From Verrucomicrobiia bacterium (GTDB taxonomy: Bacteria; Verrucomicrobiota; Verrucomicrobiia; Opitutales; Cerasicoccaceae), in contig JAUIAM010000020.1 in the NCBI GenBank assembly GCA_030425485.1, positions 1-64,000 of the forward strand: 64,000 bases of DNA, written 5' to 3'. Positions 9,201 through 16,261 of the stretch are shown piece by piece. Each line of letters starts with the position of its first letter. Within the stretch, counting starts at the first letter, position 1. The position numbers and the translations under genes are program-made. The notes beneath the pieces were generated by a model, which saw only the letters and a program-made list of their open reading frames with translations, did not search any database and had not been told where the DNA came from.

Positions 9201-9694
9201 TTCCGCCACTCACCTTCGCGGTACCCTGCCTTGGTGAAGCGAATGCTGTAAACGCCCGAAGGGACATCAAGAAAACGATATTCGCCGTCACCATCCGTCA
9301 CGGATACCTTCTCCCGTGGGATCAGGCCCGCCTCTTCGCTCGCTTCTTCCTTAGGCCACTGGAGGATGACCGTTACCCCGGTAATGGTCTTACTGCTTTC
9401 TGAGTCAAAAACCTGCCCCACAACATTGCCCGTACCTGCGGGGATTTCATCGGGCACACTGCTGTCGTCCCCCTCAAAGACGACCTTATCGTTTGCACCA
9501 CCAAACAGCAAGGCGCTGTCATCGGTCCAGCTGTCATCGGCCGTACCTTCTGTTGAGCCCTCGGTCGCGCCATTGTCAGCCGGCTGGCCGTCTTCTTCGG
9601 CAAACGCATAGGCTGATGCGCAAAGCACCAACAGCGCTGTTACCCAGCAAACTCGCTGTCTATAGGTTAAAGTTAAAAGTGCCCAATGTATCAT
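6236..9694 (-). CDS. TonB-dependent outer-membrane receptor with N-terminal carboxypeptidase-regulatory-like domain
   Basis: Outer-membrane transporter of 1152 residues that would take up an unknown ligand using energy from the TonB system encoded upstream. A signal peptide covers about residues 1-32, followed by an acidic low-complexity linker to about 65. A CarboxypepD_reg-like beta-sandwich spans about 70-170 (GNVVGQVFDSES, SGVYSIRFTKAGY). Next come the FDMDEFIITEE segment and a plug domain of about 215-330 (DVINRMPGVTVVEGKFAVVRG, GLGDRYNSTYLNELP). The rest is a 22-strand-type barrel ending in aromatic Phe (VRFSVTATF). There is no SusD gene nearby, so it is not a standard SusCD pair. It is the last gene of the run of closely spaced genes from 17032, only 26 bases after the preceding stop. 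Confidence 0.9.
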   Translation of the reverse strand: MIHWALLTLTYRQRVCWVTALLVLCASAYAFAEEDGQPADNGATEGSTEGTADDSWTDDSALLFGGANDKVVFEGDDSSVPDEIPAGTGNVVGQVFDSESSKTITGVTVILQWPKEEASEEAGLIPREKVSVTDGDGEYRFLDVPSGVYSIRFTKAGYREGEWRKFVVYPDKANRANFPLKEKQADMAADIFDMDEFIITEEALNDYNVLNDFRQENAGSIDFLSSEDFSKYASTDVSDVINRMPGVTVVEGKFAVVRGLGDRYNSTYLNELPITSPDPVRQGLQLDLFPTSIIDNVISNKTFLPYNASNSTGAAFNLNTKAIPDEFEGSFKAGFRFNTNALDTFLVNPASKGLYPNPFEMNQNDRPTFTDNGADAIAQQKQILPAIVGVKKANPIGISLGVNFGESFEVWNRNVGLIMSFSYDTSYTTQIGTDQKRYYTDNGILGTPPPNFPGSPYDSSGNIPGLDPGFIPGGYYTGDLLGSGVHYDYTNSVADTLYSGMGGLTMDLDPDGLNKVSFVALGTFNSIDQVVRRSNGYMPAGYAAGIPISFNGTVISRVTTDYGRAPAELNLVGRNLGGTPGNLLMNQDVLNYEERKLGALQVFGEHQLIGIDELEFTWGYTHVYTSSNTPNQSVFTYFEDVDTGNYITLPVQTTAGLLPLTQTWRDITEQLDAFRLDFAREWELDDENDIGFRGGYLHNQSGRKTSQTYQYWTTVTAGGTADTPSGAGDEYIDASNPANVVSYADANVAVNNRNINAGHITGNYRWDMVEVTGGVRMEKILLSTNGNPDAFIPGRGTRTLRQVLNYRPSGPQPQNLTNGQLINFTNPDAGGLIDQTNYLPAATFKIDPIEGLTIKGGANVTFAQPSFRELTPIMTYDPVQNDYIVGNSNLQLSRAVSYDIGLSYEFESGAYIAFGAFYKTINNPIEQIRLQDEDLGPFITFFNNPGKAQLKGLEFEARTDLSFLGDELENFSIGLNAAYINARVSYPDSVFSSYFNILSVDPATGQPSNVSGPGVGYDGPPYGNNSPPTSRRLFDQPEWITNADISYDNPDTGTVITLAVFAQSDVLTTVGSGFSNSADEYTEAYYQLDVIVQQSLGFFDPDMDNVTVGMAFKNITNTKRGLKYAGEPLEGQYQRMSYRAGVDVRFSVTATF

Positions 9695-9720
9695 AGCGAT
9701 AATTCTTTAAAAAGTCAGCT

Positions 9721-10536
9721 CTAGTGGCTGAGGTTTTCCCTGTCATCGTACAGGTGCTTGCTTAAATCCTCATTGACCAAGGCGGCGACAGAGGCATTCA
9801 GCGACTCGATGTCCTGCAGTGCCGCTGCATCATATTCACGCAGGATGCGCCCGTTGCGGTCCACGATTACCATGGCCAGATCCTGCTGCGAGAAATCGTA
9901 CAGTTCACGATAGGGCATATTCACGGGCGGGATCAGCGTAGGCAGGCTTACCTCGTTGTCTTTAAAATAGGCCAAAAGCGTCATGTAATCTCGCTCTGAG
10001 GGTAGCAGGACCGGATGAATAACCGCTTCCTCGGTCTGGGGTGAGAAGGCTTCGAGACGCTCGATCAGGCTATCGCTGGCCTGCTCTCCCGGACTGCAAT
10101 GAACGAACGCCATATAATCCCAAGTGAAGACGGATTTATCCTCAATCACATGAAAGTTGATTTCCTTGAGCTTAAAGTACTTCGTGAACAGGTGAGCGTT
10201 GAGTACCATGCGATCATCCCAGCCCCCTTTACTGGAGAGCTGCTCATACTGCTCCACAAAGTCCGTTTGATCCAGCGCGAGGGCTTGCACACCGTAACGA
10301 CCAAAATCCACGAGCACCTTTCCACCCTCCACGCGCAAAAGTACCCCTTTGGTTCCCGCCTTTAATTCATGACGGCTTTCATGCTCGATCGGCACAGCTT
10401 CAACTAGCCTTACATGGGTAGGCCACCATTCAGAACGGAACTCAATCTGCTCGATCTCAGGGAAACCTTGCACACTGCCAACCCCTCCTAAAAGAAGCAT
10501 GAGCGTGAACGTGAAATAACGGGTAAATGAGTTCAT
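9721..10536 (-). CDS. Unrecognised secreted protein in the TonB operon (271 aa)
   Basis: Not recognised. A signal peptide (about residues 1-24) precedes a small beta-rich segment around 55-90 (TKGVLLRVEGGKVLVDFGRYG) that resembles an SH3-like barrel. A mixed domain at about 105-250 with SERDYMTLLAYF and LAMVIVDRNGRILREYD has a thioredoxin-like look but no CxxC motif. It lies between the 248-residue secreted protein and the receptor, with gaps of 24 and 26 bases, so it is very likely co-expressed with the TonB system. A periplasmic accessory role is inferred from position only. Confidence 0.6.
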   Translation of the reverse strand: MNSFTRYFTFTLMLLLGGVGSVQGFPEIEQIEFRSEWWPTHVRLVEAVPIEHESRHELKAGTKGVLLRVEGGKVLVDFGRYGVQALALDQTDFVEQYEQLSSKGGWDDRMVLNAHLFTKYFKLKEINFHVIEDKSVFTWDYMAFVHCSPGEQASDSLIERLEAFSPQTEEAVIHPVLLPSERDYMTLLAYFKDNEVSLPTLIPPVNMPYRELYDFSQQDLAMVIVDRNGRILREYDAAALQDIESLNASVAALVNEDLSKHLYDDRENLSH

Positions 10537-10560
10537 GGCTTATCGTTAGGGCATGTAAGG

Positions 10561-11307
10561 CTAGTTGCTCGCACCGGCCTTGCGGGCGGCAAGTTCTTCT
10601 CCCGTGAGGGCATTATTCACCTGTGGGAGTAATTTCGGACGGTCCGCACTCGGGCGGCTTGAAGCCATGTGCACACCCTCATAAGAGGCTTGTGCTGTAG
10701 GCTGCGGATTATACGTTCCATCGAGTCCCACGCCTTGAGGCAGGTTTCGCTGTATTTCCTGCTGTTGCTCATAGGTCAGCACGATATCCGGGATAGGCTC
10801 GGGCTTGGGCTTGCGGCTCACTTTGGGCAAAAATGCTGTCCGCATGGGCTCTTCTGCATTTTTACTGCCGGAACTGCTAACTACCAGCATGCTGCCGCGC
10901 TGTATGTCTAAGCCCGCCAAGTCATCCTGGTTCATTTCGAGCGTGTACTCAGCATGGTAGTATTCGACCGTGACTGATCGTCCGTCTGGCGTATGGGAAA
11001 GCACAGAAATATCGCCCGATCCGGCTTCGTCGCTTCTAAGCAGAATCCCTTCATTCGTCCCAATCATCTGGAGGGAGAATATCTGAACCTGCCCAAGGTC
11101 CATATAGCCATGATAGGTGTAGGGGATCGCTTTCTTCAGCGTGCTCGGAGGCGGAACAACGGGTTGGGCAGGTAGTTTCGCGTGGTAACCGGAAGGGAGA
11201 AAGGGCGAATCAGTAAGCAAGTTGCTACCGACCGCAGCCAAGGTCGTACCAGGCAGCAAAAACATAATGGCTGCAAGGCATACATGGGCTGTAGATGCGC
11301 AAATCAT
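10561..11307 (-). CDS. Unrecognised secreted or membrane-anchored protein in the TonB operon (248 aa)
   Basis: Not recognised. The N-terminal hydrophobic segment (about residues 5-25) is a signal peptide or anchor. A beta-rich domain at about 65-150 (YTYHGYMDLGQVQIFSLQ, GRSVTVEYYHAEYTLEM) loosely recalls the homology region of GspC-type secretion proteins. A Pro/Gln-rich, poorly ordered C-terminal tail follows. It lies 27 bases after the TPR gene. An adaptor role between inner-membrane and periplasmic parts is a guess from domain appearance and position. Confidence 0.55.
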   Translation of the reverse strand: MICASTAHVCLAAIMFLLPGTTLAAVGSNLLTDSPFLPSGYHAKLPAQPVVPPPSTLKKAIPYTYHGYMDLGQVQIFSLQMIGTNEGILLRSDEAGSGDISVLSHTPDGRSVTVEYYHAEYTLEMNQDDLAGLDIQRGSMLVVSSSGSKNAEEPMRTAFLPKVSRKPKPEPIPDIVLTYEQQQEIQRNLPQGVGLDGTYNPQPTAQASYEGVHMASSRPSADRPKLLPQVNNALTGEELAARKAGASN

Positions 11308-11334
11308 GAAGACGGTATTGAGCTGGTGCCCGCA

Positions 11335-12717
11335 TTAAGAAGCATTACGGGCTGCCCGCTCGACTTTGTCCAAGAAAGTTACGATGCGCGGGTCATCCTT
11401 ATAATTGAGTGATTCTTTGAGTAGTGGAACCGCCTCTGCGTAGCGCTTTTGTGCTACGAGCATACGTGCGTGCTCTACGAGTGCCGTAGCCTCGTAGCCT
11501 TCGATTTTAGCAGCCATTTCGTAATTGAATACAGCTTCCTCGATCTGGTCTTTTTTCTGATAAATTGACGCCAGCTCAAGCAGGGCATCGCCGTTCAAGG
11601 CATCCATAGTAATAATTTCTTCAAGCGTTGCGATGGCCTCGTCTATCTTACCCTGAGTACGTACCACCTTGGCCTGAAGCACCTTTACGGAGAGTTGCTG
11701 TTCCTTATCAATACCACTGTAGCTGCTTTCAATCACCTCAAGCATAGCCTGAGCACGCTCGTACTCCTGCAGTTGGACTAACATCTGGCCGATCCGCATG
11801 GCAGGCTCGAAGTACTGCCCGGCGCTATCCGTTTCGATCAACTCCCCATAGGTGCTAATCGCCAGGTCGTACATCTTCATATTCATGTAAATGTCGCCCA
11901 GCAGCTTAATGCTTGTTGGCTTGGCCTTGCCCATGCGGCGCAGAATTTCAAGATTCGCTACTGCGCGAGACGGTTGCCCCAAGCCGAGATAGGTATTTAC
12001 TTGCAACAGCCAGTATTGTGCGTTGTTGGGGTCTTCCTCTATCAATGACTGGAAAATGGCACTCGATTCTGCGTACTTCTCCATCCCGAGAAGCGAGCGG
12101 GCAAGCCCGAGCTTCCAGTCTTTAACCTTTGGCTGCTGCAGGATGGCTTCAGTATAAGCACTTTCGGCAGCGAGGTAATCACCGCGGTTCAAATAGATGT
12201 AGCCGAGCAAGCCATAAAGGCGTCCATCCTTTTCCCCCAATTCAATGGCCTCGTGGATGTGGTCTTGCGCCTGTTCGAGCTCTTGATCCTGAAGCAGCAC
12301 CAAGGCCAGGTTTTTGTGCGCACGTCGGTAGCTCGGGTACTTCTTGATCGCTTGCTGGTAGTACTGCTTGGCCTTATCCGTATCCTGGCTTTGCAGGTAT
12401 AAGTTGGCCAAAACAAAAATCATCGCTGCAGAAGAGTTCTCATTCACTTCGCTCTCCAGTCGCTGGGCCGCCGCACTCGGGCTGGTCTTAATCAGCTCGA
12501 TGACTTCACGGAAGACTTCAACCTCTTCCTTCGTGATCTTCGGCTCAGAGTCTTCCAGTGGAGGATAACTGCCAATGAAGGAATCGACAAAGGTCGGGTC
12601 GCTCCACTTGAGCTGCCACTGGCTTTCAAATTCAGAGCTCGGGTACTGCGCCTGGAGCGCTGCACTGCCGATGAGCAGGGTGATGATGAGAGCAAAGCTG
12701 CTTTTAATGACGTTCAT
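11335..12717 (-). CDS. Periplasmic TPR protein of the TonB system
   Basis: Exported protein of 460 residues. A signal peptide (MNVIKSSFALIITLLIGSAALQA) is followed by about nine to ten tetratricopeptide repeats from about residue 85 onwards (for example AIKKYPSYRRAHKNLALVLL, GRLYGLLGYIYLNRGDYLAA), a protein-protein interaction scaffold. A TPR gene directly after tonB is a known feature of DUF3450/TtpC-type TonB clusters in Vibrio and other gammaproteobacteria. The gap to tonB is 12 bases. It may link TonB or the ExbB coiled coil to the receptor; that is inference. Confidence 0.8.
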   Translation of the reverse strand: MNVIKSSFALIITLLIGSAALQAQYPSSEFESQWQLKWSDPTFVDSFIGSYPPLEDSEPKITKEEVEVFREVIELIKTSPSAAAQRLESEVNENSSAAMIFVLANLYLQSQDTDKAKQYYQQAIKKYPSYRRAHKNLALVLLQDQELEQAQDHIHEAIELGEKDGRLYGLLGYIYLNRGDYLAAESAYTEAILQQPKVKDWKLGLARSLLGMEKYAESSAIFQSLIEEDPNNAQYWLLQVNTYLGLGQPSRAVANLEILRRMGKAKPTSIKLLGDIYMNMKMYDLAISTYGELIETDSAGQYFEPAMRIGQMLVQLQEYERAQAMLEVIESSYSGIDKEQQLSVKVLQAKVVRTQGKIDEAIATLEEIITMDALNGDALLELASIYQKKDQIEEAVFNYEMAAKIEGYEATALVEHARMLVAQKRYAEAVPLLKESLNYKDDPRIVTFLDKVERAARNAS

Positions 12718-12729
12718 GGTAAGCGGTGT

Positions 12730-13389
12730 TTATTTAATGCGGAAAGGTAGCGGAATACGGACACGGGTTTTGACACTGCGGCCATTCTTGACGCCGGGCT
12801 CGAATTCCCATTGCGCAATCGCCTCTACGGCTGCTTCGCCGAACTCTGGGTGGGTGGCCGAGTGCACCTTGATGTCACGGACTTTGCCGTTTTCATCCAC
12901 AATGAAGATGAGGCGTACTTCTCCTTCTATATTTCTCTTTAAGTACTTCTTGGGGTACTTGGGGCGCACCTTTTTTACCGCGCGCGGCATCTGGTCAAGG
13001 TCACCCAGATCAAAGATGTCATCCATATTAAGGTCATCCTGATTGGCCGAAAAGCCAGGCATGGCAAAGTCACCCGTCAGGTCGCCGCCCATACCGGGGT
13101 TGAGCGCGAGGTCGAGCTGCTCAAGGGTGAGCTGCGGCGGCTCTTCCTCCAGCTCCGGCGGTTCCTCTTCCTCTTCTTCCTCGATGATCTCTTCTTCCTC
13201 GAACTCAAACTCCTCGGGTGGAGGGAGCGAAGCTTGCCGCACGTCGTAGGTTTCGGCCTGCTTGGTCACGTCGGCGATAAACTGCGTGATCGGTACCAGC
13301 AGGAAAACGAAAAACGTGAACAAGCAACCGAGCACAATGCTGAGGATCGCATTGCGACTGGCCGTAGGTGCTTGGTAAATCGTGGGCAT
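12730..13389 (-). CDS. tonB: TonB family energy transducer
   Basis: Transmits energy from the ExbB/ExbD motor across the periplasm to the outer-membrane receptor. It is 219 residues long. One N-terminal membrane anchor lies at about residues 14-38, followed by a short acidic Glu/Pro linker (about 50-85, with runs of Glu) instead of the long Pro-Lys rod of E. coli TonB. A C-terminal TonB domain covers about 135-219 with VRPKYPKKYLKRNIEGEV, DENGKVRDIKV and AIAQWEFEPGVKNGRSVKTR. The short linker is typical of the TonB2 type and fits a system in which an extra periplasmic part (TPR or coiled coil) helps bridge the gap. It sits 18 bases after the second exbD. Confidence 0.9.
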   Translation of the reverse strand: MPTIYQAPTASRNAILSIVLGCLFTFFVFLLVPITQFIADVTKQAETYDVRQASLPPPEEFEFEEEEIIEEEEEEEPPELEEEPPQLTLEQLDLALNPGMGGDLTGDFAMPGFSANQDDLNMDDIFDLGDLDQMPRAVKKVRPKYPKKYLKRNIEGEVRLIFIVDENGKVRDIKVHSATHPEFGEAAVEAIAQWEFEPGVKNGRSVKTRVRIPLPFRIK

Positions 13390-13407
13390 CGGATAGTGTC
13401 CTGAAAA

Positions 13408-13809
13408 TTATTCCTGGCTGGAAAAAGCGATACGGGTGGCACCAGCCAGCTTGGCCTCGGTCACGACCTTGTCGAAGAGCCCGGTGTCCGCGTTGGCATC
13501 GGCCTGGATGTTGATCGGCACGTCTCCCTTGGCCAGGTCCTTGCGCACCTGAGGGGCGACGCCGCCCACGCCGATTTCCTTACCGCCGTAGATGACTTTG
13601 TTCTCAGCGGTGATGGCGATCTGCACGCTGTTTTTGTCCAGCTTGTCGTAAGTGACGATACGCGGCTTGGTGACCTCCACGCCTGTCTCTTCCACGAAGA
13701 CCGTCGTCACGATGAAGAAGATGAGCAGGATGAAGATACAGTCGATCATCGGGGAGAGATTGATCTCCATCTCCTCGTCTTTTTCGGCTGATATGGTCGG
13801 GCGTGGCAT
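13408..13809 (-). CDS. exbD: ExbD/TolR family biopolymer transport protein (second of pair)
   Basis: Subunit of the proton-driven ExbB-ExbD motor, 133 residues. It has the usual short cytosolic N-terminus, a single membrane helix (about residues 19-40) starting with the conserved proton-carrying Asp in NLSPMIDCIFILLIFFIVTT, and a periplasmic domain. The helix is nearly identical to that of the neighbouring ExbD at 13816-14226, whereas the periplasmic domains differ. The overall design suggests a heterodimer of two ExbD paralogues. The gap to the preceding gene is 6 bases. Confidence 0.9.
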   Translation of the reverse strand: MPRPTISAEKDEEMEINLSPMIDCIFILLIFFIVTTVFVEETGVEVTKPRIVTYDKLDKNSVQIAITAENKVIYGGKEIGVGGVAPQVRKDLAKGDVPINIQADANADTGLFDKVVTEAKLAGATRIAFSSQE

Positions 13810-13815
13810 GGGAAA

Positions 13816-14226
13816 TTAGTTCGTGGTGGTGTAGGAAAGGCCCTGCGCTCCCGCGTCGGTGGCGATGGCCCAGACGCTGGCAAAAACGCCGTGACTGGAG
13901 TCCTTGTGCGCGGTGATGGAAACGGGAATTTCGCGGTCACGGGCAATGGCGGTCTTCACCTTCTGGGCCAGCGCGGTGAGGTCGATTTCGCTGCCGTCGA
14001 GCATGACCTTGTCCGCCTTGGTAATCTCGATGGTCACGCGCTCCTTGTCCTCGTTGAGGTTGGAAGCCGATGAGGCGTCCGGCTTATTCACCTGCAAGCC
14101 GACTTCCTCGACAAAGACTGTCGTCACGATAAAGAAGATGAGTAGGATGAAGATACAGTCGATCATCGGCGAAAGCTCGATCTCGGGCGTTCCTTCATCT
14201 TCCTGGAATCTGCTGCGTACGGACAT
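13816..14226 (-). CDS. exbD: ExbD/TolR family biopolymer transport protein (first of pair)
   Basis: 136-residue ExbD with the motif ELSPMIDCIFILLIFFIVTT at about residues 17-36; the Asp is the conserved protonatable residue. A periplasmic domain follows. It is paralogous to the next gene, with closely matching membrane helices. It starts 2 bases after the short exbB gene, which indicates translational coupling. Confidence 0.9.
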   Translation of the reverse strand: MSVRSRFQEDEGTPEIELSPMIDCIFILLIFFIVTTVFVEEVGLQVNKPDASSASNLNEDKERVTIEITKADKVMLDGSEIDLTALAQKVKTAIARDREIPVSITAHKDSSHGVFASVWAIATDAGAQGLSYTTTN

Positions 14227-14228
14227 GG

Positions 14229-14822
14229 CTATTCAGCTTTGAGTTGGGAAAGGGTCATGCTTTCGAGACGCGCAATGTGAGCCTCGATTGCGTGGCGTTT
14301 GCGGCGGATAATCATGACGAAGAACACACCGGGGAGCGCGATGGTCAGCCCCGTCTGCGTGGTGATGAGCGCCTTGCGGATACCATCTGCCACCATCTCG
14401 GCCGTATCGGCACCGCCGCCCTCGGACAGCGCGGAGAAGGTAAGCAACATCCCAATAACCGTACCGAGCAGTCCGACCATTGGCGCACAGGCCACCAGCG
14501 ATGAGATGAACACCGTGCGGCGCTCGATCATCCCGATCATGCCCATGCGTACCTCATCGAAGCGGTTGCGTATCTGCTTCTGCGTCTGCTTTCCTCCGGT
14601 AACGTAGCGGATGATCTCCCCTACCCGGCCCTCGGCCTCCTCGGGGTTGAGCACCCAAGCCGGCCACTGCTGCAAATCTGCTGACCCGATGTTGGTCTTA
14701 TTCAGATAAAGCAAGGTCTGAATGGCCAGCGAGTAGAGCATGACCGAGAGCAGCGCCAGCGGATACATGACCCAACCGCCGTTGCCCCAAATGGTCAGAA
14801 TTTCCTGGAAGTTGAACTCCAT
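14229..14822 (-). CDS. exbB: MotA/TolQ/ExbB proton channel family protein (short form)
   Basis: Inner-membrane channel subunit of the ExbB/ExbD motor, 197 residues. Three membrane segments are visible: about residues 16-37 (GWVMYPLALLSVMLYSLAIQ), 105-130 (SSLVACAPMVGLLGTVIGML) and 150-172 (TTQTGLTIALPGVFFVMII). The MVGLLGTVIGMLLTF motif is diagnostic of the MotA/TolQ/ExbB family. It is the conventional ExbB partner in a cluster that also has a longer, TtpC-like ExbB. Confidence 0.9.
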   Translation of the reverse strand: MEFNFQEILTIWGNGGWVMYPLALLSVMLYSLAIQTLLYLNKTNIGSADLQQWPAWVLNPEEAEGRVGEIIRYVTGGKQTQKQIRNRFDEVRMGMIGMIERRTVFISSLVACAPMVGLLGTVIGMLLTFSALSEGGGADTAEMVADGIRKALITTQTGLTIALPGVFFVMIIRRKRHAIEAHIARLESMTLSQLKAE

Positions 14823-14846
14823 AAATCGTGCGCCTTACTCAAACAA

Positions 14847-16241
14847 TTACTTCATCGTGCTGATGCCGTTGACGTAGCCCACGGCGGACTCCTCCATCGT
14901 GGCGAGCTTGCGCTTGGCGTAGCGCGAGAGCATGCCGTGAAGGATGAGCACCGGGATGGCCACCGTCAGACCGAGCTCAGTCGTGACCAGCGCCTCGGAG
15001 ATACCCGTCGAGAGCGAGCGGGCGTCACCTGTGCCGAAAATCGTGATGAGGTTAAAGGTCTTTATCATACCGATAACCGTACCAAGCAGACCGAGCAACG
15101 GCGCAGCAGCAGCCGTAATGGCAAGGAAGGGCAGAAAACGCTCCAGACGCGGACGCGCCTTGAGGATGCGCTCGAACATGATTTCTTCAATCACGCCGCG
15201 CTTGTCCTCATAGTGGGTAACCCCTTGCACAAGCATCTCGCCCGCTTCGCCCTTCACCTCGCGGGCACGCTCAAGTGCCGCCTCGGGCTTACCATCGGCC
15301 AGCAGGTCAAGCGTGTCCTGCACGTCCTTGGGCTTACACTCGGCAAAGCCACCGATCTCCACCATCTTGAACAAGCCGAGCAAGACGGCAATCACGCCAA
15401 GGCTGAGGATGACGTAACCGACAATCTGCCCCTTCTGGATGTGCTCGAAGTAGCTCTCGCGTTGCTTCTCAATCATGATGGCTTTGCCCTCGGAAGCATC
15501 GGCAGGGAACGCGCCCTGACCGGATTCGGCCAGCTCCACCAAACCGGGAGTAAAGGATGCCGGGAGCGAAACAACAACCGGATCGGCCACATTGATGCGG
15601 TCCTCGATCAAACCGACTGCGGTTCCGTCCTTGCTGACAAAGAAGAGCGAAGGCCCGATGGCAATAAACGTACCCTCCTTGAGCACACTTTCCGAGGAAA
15701 GCGCGCTGCCGGAGAAGCTGAAGCCCCCGAGCTGGTCATCAAGGCGATCCAGTGCCATGTCCACAACAGCCACCTGCCGCTGCAAACGCTCGGACTCGTC
15801 GATGTTCACGTCTGCCGGAGCATTCTTGGCCGCGTCTAGCACTTGGCCAAATTTCTGTCGCTCGCTGACCGCCATCTGCGAGTTGAGGTTGTTCACGTAC
15901 TCGACCAGACGGTCGGAGATGTATTTGTTAATATCCTCAAGCGACTTCACCTGCTTGCGCAGGTCGTCCAGCGCAATTGTGCGGCTGTCGCGGACCTTGA
16001 GCAGGCGCTCGGCCTCGCGAGTCTTTTGCAGCACTTGCTTCTCGAGCTCGTTGATTTCCTTGGAAAGCGGGATTTTCTCCTCGGCTATCTTGGCCCGTAT
16101 ATCGGCCAATTCCTTGAGCGAGGCCTGAAGCTGGCTGTCAACATCGGTGCTGACGGAGTTAAAGTCCTGCGCTCGCAGGCCGGTGCTCATAAGCAGCACA
16201 GCGGCAAGGCAGGCAGAGAACAGCTTGATTTGGTTAAACAT
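14847..16241 (-). CDS. ttpC: TtpC-like long ExbB: coiled-coil periplasmic domain fused to a MotA/TolQ/ExbB channel domain
   Basis: 464 residues. A signal peptide (about residues 1-24) is followed by a long coiled coil (about 28-125, with stretches such as EINELEKQVLQKTREAERLL), a periplasmic beta domain (about 180-250), and a C-terminal ExbB-type channel domain with membrane segments near 268-290, 375-400 and 420-440 (APLLGLLGTVIGMIKTF). This fusion is the architecture of TtpC from the Vibrio TonB2 system, where the long ExbB is needed for TonB2-dependent uptake and is not replaced by the short ExbB. The gene symbol is given by analogy of architecture and gene order. Confidence 0.85.
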   Translation of the reverse strand: MFNQIKLFSACLAAVLLMSTGLRAQDFNSVSTDVDSQLQASLKELADIRAKIAEEKIPLSKEINELEKQVLQKTREAERLLKVRDSRTIALDDLRKQVKSLEDINKYISDRLVEYVNNLNSQMAVSERQKFGQVLDAAKNAPADVNIDESERLQRQVAVVDMALDRLDDQLGGFSFSGSALSSESVLKEGTFIAIGPSLFFVSKDGTAVGLIEDRINVADPVVVSLPASFTPGLVELAESGQGAFPADASEGKAIMIEKQRESYFEHIQKGQIVGYVILSLGVIAVLLGLFKMVEIGGFAECKPKDVQDTLDLLADGKPEAALERAREVKGEAGEMLVQGVTHYEDKRGVIEEIMFERILKARPRLERFLPFLAITAAAAPLLGLLGTVIGMIKTFNLITIFGTGDARSLSTGISEALVTTELGLTVAIPVLILHGMLSRYAKRKLATMEESAVGYVNGISTMK

Positions 16242-16261
16242 AGCAGTGTTCAGTTAAAAAA

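Noticed and set aside
6236-9694. SusC of a SusCD polysaccharide locus
   Set aside because: No SusD lipoprotein or glycoside hydrolase gene is nearby; the receptor is tied to TonB motor genes instead.
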